NCBI GenBank assembly: GCA_013076295.1
Contig: RQOL01000824.1
Coordinates: 3,534,001 to 3,598,000, forward strand
Length of the DNA stretch: 64,000 nucleotides
Direction: 5' to 3'
DNA from: Sanderia malayensis
Lineage: Eukaryota > Cnidaria > Scyphozoa > Semaeostomeae > Pelagiidae
The translations under genes were made by a program, and so were the position numbers. Below the pieces are notes generated by a model. That model ran no database searches and was not told where the DNA came from. It was given only the letters and a program-made list of their open reading frames with translations. Each line of letters opens with the position of its first letter. The first letter of the stretch is position 1. Positions 58,673 to 64,000 of this stretch are shown piece by piece.

Positions 58673-59083
58673 TCAAGGCACCCATTCATCAAAAGAATCT
58701 TCAGAGGAGGTGAAGTCAGACACTTCCCATTCACTTTCTTCGATCAATGATCCGTTATGAGAATCTCCAGTAGTTTCAACATCAGCCTCGCTATCATTAC
58801 CATAAGTCGACACGGTGTTGGGAATCCACGGCACACTTAAACCGATAGGCCCAAAAATATGAAGATTAGGAGACTGTATAACTGTATAATAATTAACATC
58901 AATAACAAAACCATAAAACGTTTAACTATAACTACAATCAATAACTACAATCAATAACTACAATCAATAACTACAAATCAATAAATGGCCAATTAAATTA
59001 CTAAAATGTTCAAAAGAAGCATTACTTACGAACTTTGACGAGGCTGTTGCGTCCGATTCCCAGAATGATTTTTTGCTAACTAA
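58673..59083 (-). CDS. Possible two-exon 3' end of an unknown acidic protein
   Basis: On the minus strand a frame with LAKNHSGNRTQQPRQSS ends at a GTAAGT donor (about 59027). It joins in phase to a second exon starting after TTTAAG at about 58837 (VPWIPNTVSTYGNDSEAD, then many Asp/Glu/Ser, ending SFDEWVP and stop at 58673). Acidic composition and phase compatibility suggest coding. However, it lies just downstream of the BEL/Pao 3' LTR start at 59276, so it could be LTR or element-derived sequence. Family unknown. Confidence 0.25.
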
Positions 59084-59284
59084 CTATAAAATGCATTACA
59101 AATGATTATATTAAATTTAAAACAATACTAAATCAACTGTCAGCTCAGCGCCTAATTGTCTAGTTGGCATACCCTTGCCAAGAGGTTGTAAGTCGGATTT
59201 AAGTCCTTAGTATCAATATTCCCTCTTAGCAAGGGCATGCAACATGCGTCAATGATTGATTCATTTCAGCACACACTCCCCTCG

Positions 59285-60772
59285 TCAATTAAGGTCTTCT
59301 TGATTGACCTCCTCAATTGTGCTGATTATGGCCTTTGCATTCTTTGCTGCCATCCTTGAGCTTCTTCTCAACGCAGGTTCAACTGGCTCTCGGTGCTTTT
59401 GATGCACTTCTGCTACCAGCTCTAAAGGATAAACTTGCTGCACTGCTCTTTCCATTCTTCTCTTGTTGCCATTGACGATGACTTCCAATGCTACTCCTCG
59501 TGCAACTGTATCATCCTTTCCTGTCAATAACTTCAGTACTCTTCCCTTCTTCCACATGCCTCTGTGCACTCCTTTCTTTTCTATCTGCACAATGTCTCCG
59601 GGTTTCAATCTGTAATCAGTTCCTTGGGAATTGGATCGTTGCTTGTGAAACTCTCTTAAACCAAGAAGATATTCCTTTTGCCAACGGTCCCAGATGCTGT
59701 TGAGCCTTGCTTCAATGTGTTTAAACCGCACTCTGCCATCTTCTTGATCCTCGAACATTTCATCTGGAATATCAGGCATCTGCACCAGTCTGTGTCCAAA
59801 GATCAGATGGTTTGGTGTCATGCTTTCTTCTTCTAACTCCTCTCCTTGGTAGCATAAAGGGCGGTTATTAAGAATGGCCTGAACCTTCTTTAAAACCACT
59901 TCCATCTCTCTGAAGCGTAGCATGGCCTTGCCCAGACATCTTCGTAAAATCCCTTTCGTCAGCCCCACCATCTTTTCAAACCATCCTCCCCACCAAGGTG
60001 CCAACGCCAAATTGAATTTCCAGGTTATGTAGTTGTCTGCCAGATATGCTTGCACTTCAGGGTGCTCATACAGCTGATGCAAGTCTACTGCCGTCGCCCT
60101 GAATGTGCTGCCGTTGTCACTGATGATAAGGTTTGGCACTCCCCATGCTGCAATGAATCGTTCTAATGCCAATTTGAAGGTGGAGACAGCCATGTCCTCA
60201 ACTAGCTCCAAATTCACCGCTCTTGTAGTTGCACATGTGAATAAAGCAATGTATGCCTTAGAGGTCTTTCCTTTCTCCGTTTTGACATAGAGTGGTCCGG
60301 CAAAGTCCACTCCAGTGTGCTGGAAAGGCCTGGTTCGGACCACTCTAGTGTCCGGTAATGGTGCCATTGCTGGGGCCTTTAGATGGCTTCCTGAAAGCAA
60401 TCTGCATTGTTGACACCCTTTTATCACGGACTTCACCAACTGTCGACCTCTTGGAATCCAATACTGAGCTCTGACTTCAGCCAACGTTCTGTTCACTTTT
60501 TCATGTCCAATTCTCTGGTGACATTCTTGCACAATCAACTCTGTAACCTTGTGCCGTGTGGGGAGGAGGATTGGGTGCTTCTGGTCAAAGGTCAGACTTG
60601 TGTTTTTCAACCGACCTCCGCATCTGATGAAGCCGTCCGTGTGCAGATACGCACCCAAGTCTCTAGTTCTTGCTTCGTAGTCTGCATCTCCCTTCATGTC
60701 TTTCTGCAAGGCCTTGACAATCCACTCTCTAGTCTCCCTCACTTCCTCAATGCTCAGCACGTGTGGACGTCA
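59285..60772 (-). pseudogene. BEL/Pao integrase region with DUF5641-like C-terminus
   Basis: Integrase part of the broken polyprotein. Contains the H2C2-type zinc domain (CHQRIGHEKVNRTLAEVRAQ, GCQQCRLL) and the catalytic core HTGVDFAGPLYVK and ISDNGSTF, the second acidic position being visible in each. The C-terminal stretch GDIVQIEKKG with WKKGRVLKLL is the usual Pao tail. It is in frame with the upstream RNase H region but separated by a TGA at 60770-60772. Confidence 0.9.
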
Positions 60773-61759
60773 CCCTACTATCCTTTGCCTTCTGCAGTTG
60801 TCAATGAATCGCTTCATTCTGGCAAGGCAACCAAGAAGTCTTCTGAGGCTACTGAATCTTCTCAGGTCGATTGCTTCTGTTAGCTTGATACTCCCCTCGT
60901 TTACAACTGTGAGTGTGGGAGATCTTTCTTCGGTGTTGGCCTCTTCGTCTGGTTGGAAATTGGCTGGTTGCTTTGGCCAGTGCTCCTTTTCTCTCTTCAA
61001 GAATGTCGGCCCTTCCCACCACAATGGAGAATGCTGCAGTCTGCTGGCAGTCACACCACGTGTTCCCATGTCACTAGGGTTTATTTCAGTGGGGCAATGA
61101 TACCATGTTGCTTCAGGAATCGTTTCATGGATCTCTTTCACTCTGTTATTTACGAAGGGTTTCCATGCCCCATTATTTGCAATCCAATATAGAGCAGTCA
61201 AGCTATCGAGCCACATATTGATCTTGTCTAGCTTCCAACCGTCCAACGCCTTTATCACTGATCTTGCCAATCTTGCACCAGTAACAGCAGATAGAAGTTC
61301 TAACCTCGGAATTGTAATCGTCTTCAGTGGGGCTAGTCTGCACTTTGCTGTCAGTAATCTGCTGGTTATTTCTTCACCGCACTTGGACACAATATATGCT
61401 GCTGCACAATAGCCCAATTTGCTCGCATCACAGAATACGTGCAGGACCATTTCATTTGCTGTGGATTCTGTCGCTGCAGACAATACTCTTCTAGGAACAG
61501 CCAAGTGCTTCATTTCTTGTATGCCTTGCAGCCAGCTGTGAAATTGCGCTTGCTCTTCTGCTGGCAGTTCTTCATTCCAGTCCAGTCCTCTTGCACAAAT
61601 CGATTGGAAAATCAATCTTGCCTTCAAAATCACCGGACCTGCTAGTCCCAGAGGATCAAAAACTGACGACAAGCAACTGAGCAAACTTCTTCTTGTCACC
61701 GGTGTTGGTGGCTTTGTTAGATTCAAATCCACTAACATATGTCGCAGCTGGGCTGCCAT
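60770..61759 (-). pseudogene. BEL/Pao RNase H and connection region
   Basis: Contains RRSLLSCLSSVFDPLGLAGP, the hallmark of the Pao post-RT region, LHVFCDASKLGYCAAAYIV (RNase H first acidic residue), IPRLELLSAVTGARL and the LTALYWI core. It is shifted relative to the RT frame (breaks at about 61780 and 61870) and ends at the TGA at 60770. Confidence 0.9.
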
Positions 61760-61864
61760 GTGACTCCCAGAACCTTTCGTTGTTCCTCTATTGCTTCTTC
61801 ATTGATCTTTTCTCGCACAATTGCGTCGTTGGAGAACCATTTTCGCAAGCAGAAGCCTCCTTCT

Positions 61865-62416
61865 TCAAATATTTGCACCCAGTATTTGCTTTCGAGATAT
61901 TAGCTCCTCCGCATTGTCACCACCAGAGATATAATCATCCACATACAAGCTTTGGTTCACATCTTGGACCAATTCTTCGTTTTCTTCCTTATACTTTGAC
62001 AAGTGATGTCTGACTGTAGCGGACAGGATAAACGGACTCGGTCCAGCGCCAAAAATGGCTCTTGTAAATCTGAATTCTTCGATTTCAAAGTCGTTTTCCG
62101 TTGCATTCTTTACCCAGAGAAATCTCATGGCGTCTCGATCTTCTGGCTCGATCTCTATTTGTAAGAATGCTTGCTTTATGTCAGCCATGAGGATGATTGC
62201 GTGCATTCTAAAGTTCAGCAATATTGAAAACAGCAACGGATTCAGTGAAGGACCAGTATGCAAGCGCTCATTCAATGATTTTGCACCCTTTGTCACCTTT
62301 GCAGACGCGTCATATACCACTCTCACTTTTGTTGTTGCTGCTTCTTCACGTACGACAGCTTGATGTGGGATGTACGTCACTCTTTGTCCTGTTGCATTTT
62401 CCGGAACACGTTCTAT
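61865..62416 (-). pseudogene. BEL/Pao reverse-transcriptase palm fragment
   Basis: Encodes KVRVVYDASAKV, SLNERLHTGPSLNPLL, MADIKQAFLQIEI, FTRAIFGAGPSPFILSATV and the catalytic SLYVDDYI. A frameshift at about 62416 separates it from the upstream protease-RT linker and another at about 61870 from what follows. Confidence 0.92.
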
Positions 62417-62810
62417 TATGCTTCTTCGAGTTGCTGTTGGATGATTGCATCATATTCTTTCAGAATGTCCGGGGTCTTCTTCAACTTCTTTAGTTGGTTG
62501 TTCAACCTTCCTTCTGCTAGACCTCGGTTCATTGGAACTTTAAACTTCCCTTCACGCCAGGGCAGCGGAACAGAATATCTCTTTCCTGTGAATCTGATAT
62601 CTTCTTCAAACGCCATGTGCACAGGGTCTTCTTCTTTTATTCCCAATGTCTCGAGATCCCACAGTCTTGAGACATCCTTGCTGATTGAAGCATTTCGTTC
62701 TCTTACCAGGTGGACCGGCTCCTCTTCTTCCTTGACTGCGCCTAGTCCGGTTGGTCCCATCAATGTCCAGCCCAACGCAGTGTGTACTGCTACAGGCTCT
62801 CCCGATCGTC
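62416..62810 (-). pseudogene. BEL/Pao protease-RT linker fragment
   Basis: Encodes GEPVAVHTALGWTLMGPTG, the conserved Pao block after the protease, then FEEDIRFTGKRYSVPLPWRE and a helical stretch to IIQQQLEEA. It is out of frame with the protease part (break at about 62810). Confidence 0.85.
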
Positions 62811-64000
62811 CTTGTGCATCTGCCCTGTCAATATTTCAGCCAGATGTTGGCTGCCCAGCAGCATATCAACTTCCAAGTTGCACTCCTTCGTTACGTCTGT
62901 AAAGTATACGTCTTTCAAATGAGCATATCTCTCTTTTAATTTCAGTGGAGCAGGATTTCCAACGGTTGTCACTGCAGGTATTGTCTTTACTTCCACGGGA
63001 ATGCTGCAATTGCCATCTAGACTGCTCAGCTGCAATTCATGAATCTCTGTCTTCAATTCTTGAAGGCTTCCATTCAAACCTTCTAGCGTTTGACTCATCT
63101 TACTGACTGGTTTACTTTCTAGTCTTTTTATCAGCTTCTCCGTTGCAAAACTTCTAGCACTTCCACTGTCCAACAGTACTCTGCACTTCGTTGTTCCTTC
63201 TCCGCTTGCCGTGTGTACTCGTGCAATCAAGGTCTGGTAGGCTATTGCTGCTGTTGGATTCATTGTCTTTGAGTTCAGTACTCCTGTAGGTTCTCTAATT
63301 CCGTTACACAATGTTTCGTGGTGCTTTGACTTCGCGCATTTGCTGCAAGTCTCTGCTTTATTGCATTTGGATAGCACATGTCCACGTTTTAGACATCCAT
63401 AACACCTTTTGTACTTCTTTATTACTGCTTCTCTTTCTTTAACCGTTGTATACTTGCTGCAGTCTGACGCTTTGTGCTCACCAAGACAGAATTCGCAAGT
63501 TTCTTTCTTCTGATGCTGGACAGAGGTTAAGGTTGCTCCTGTGGCCTGCCAGGTTCTGGTTTCTGCTTGGCTTGGAATAGAAGGTCTTTCCAGCGGCTTT
63601 TTTGGGTGTGGTTGACTTGTGGAGGATTTAGTAGCAACTCCGCATTTCTCCATTACACGCACGCATCTTCTTAGACCTTCTATCAATTGCATCATTGTCA
63701 GGTCATCATCCTCATCTTGGTTTTCCGTCAACCTCATTCTGATTTCAAATGGAAGCTTGCCAAGCACCTTTGGCACCATTGTCATAGAGTATTCCATCTG
63801 ACTGACTCCAATAGCAGTTAATGCTTTCACGTGGCATTCTACTTCTTCGTGAAACCGCTTGAGCCTGTATAGCTCGTAGCTGTTGCTGATTGCCGGTAGT
63901 CTTTCAATGCCATCAAGGTGTGCCTTGCGTAGTGTACTTCTGTGGCCATATCTGTCCTTCAATAGACGAATTGCAGCTTCATATTGGTCTCCCCTCAGTT
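62790..64000 (-). pseudogene. BEL/Pao gag C-terminus, zinc knuckles and aspartic protease (open at window edge)
   Basis: Continuous frame from the window edge. Motifs: CEFCLGEHKASDC, KRCYGCLKRGHVLSKC and CSKCAKSKHHETLC (zinc knuckles), then the protease motif RVLLDSGSARSF and, later, VDMLLGSQHLAEI. The N-terminal gag part lies beyond 64000. The frame is lost near 62810. Confidence 0.9.

Larger units (their letters stand above)
59277..64000 (-). mobile_element. Degraded BEL/Pao LTR retrotransposon, right end outside window
   Basis: Minus-strand order from 64000 down: gag-like region with zinc knuckles, aspartic protease, reverse transcriptase with YVDD, RNase H and Pao connection region, integrase with a DUF5641-type C-terminus. 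This protease-RT-RNaseH-integrase order with a peptidase A17-like stretch is BEL/Pao. The integrase stop is followed at once by a polypurine tract (GAGGGGAG, 59284-59277) and TGTGTGCTG, the presumed start of the 3' LTR (59276 downward; its far end was not identified). At least four frameshifts and one nonsense codon break the polyprotein, so the copy is not functional. Coordinates cover the internal region only. Confidence 0.93.

Overview
The window is nuclear DNA of an early-branching animal, most likely a cnidarian. Genes have many short GT-AG introns, coding exons sit in AT-rich DNA full of small inverted-repeat transposons, and the gene set is metazoan: dynamin-like OPA1, a short oxysterol-binding protein, a rhodopsin-class GPCR and a collagen/Ig/fibrinogen cell-surface protein. 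I cannot name the species.

Layout, left to right. 1-1222 is a 62-bp satellite, probably inside an OPA1 intron. 1372-6652 (+) carries the last 15 coding exons of OPA1. 8915-12156 (+) is a three-exon multi-spanning acyltransferase-type protein of the CAS1 family that lacks the SGNH catalytic domain and reads more like plant RWA than like animal CASD1. 12749-13612 (+) is a single-exon TMEM177-like mitochondrial protein that keeps a zinc-protease HELAH motif. 14357-22759 (+) is a 15-exon ORP2-like lipid-transfer protein. 22760-46175 holds no gene I can support; it contains miniature transposons, palindromes and a LINE 3' end. 46176-47363 (+) is an intronless GPCR. 49068-52248 (-) is a type II membrane protein with furin site, collagen, two Ig domains and a fibrinogen domain. 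54062-55136 (-) is a three-exon FrnE/DsbA-like oxidoreductase whose first active-site cysteine codon is TGA, with a candidate SECIS hairpin about 260 nt after the stop: a probable selenoprotein. 56467-56960 (-) is a LINE remnant, and 59277-64000 (-) is a decayed BEL/Pao LTR retrotransposon running off the window edge.

The strongest discovery candidate is the UGA-encoded U-P-W-C oxidoreductase plus SECIS. Next are the RWA-type protein in an animal and the TMEM177 homologue with an intact metalloprotease signature. OPA1 and the TMEM177-like protein both act at the mitochondrial inner membrane, but nothing in the sequence suggests that their neighbourhood is functional. Repeats are dominated by several MITE families, some placed immediately beside splice sites or start codons.
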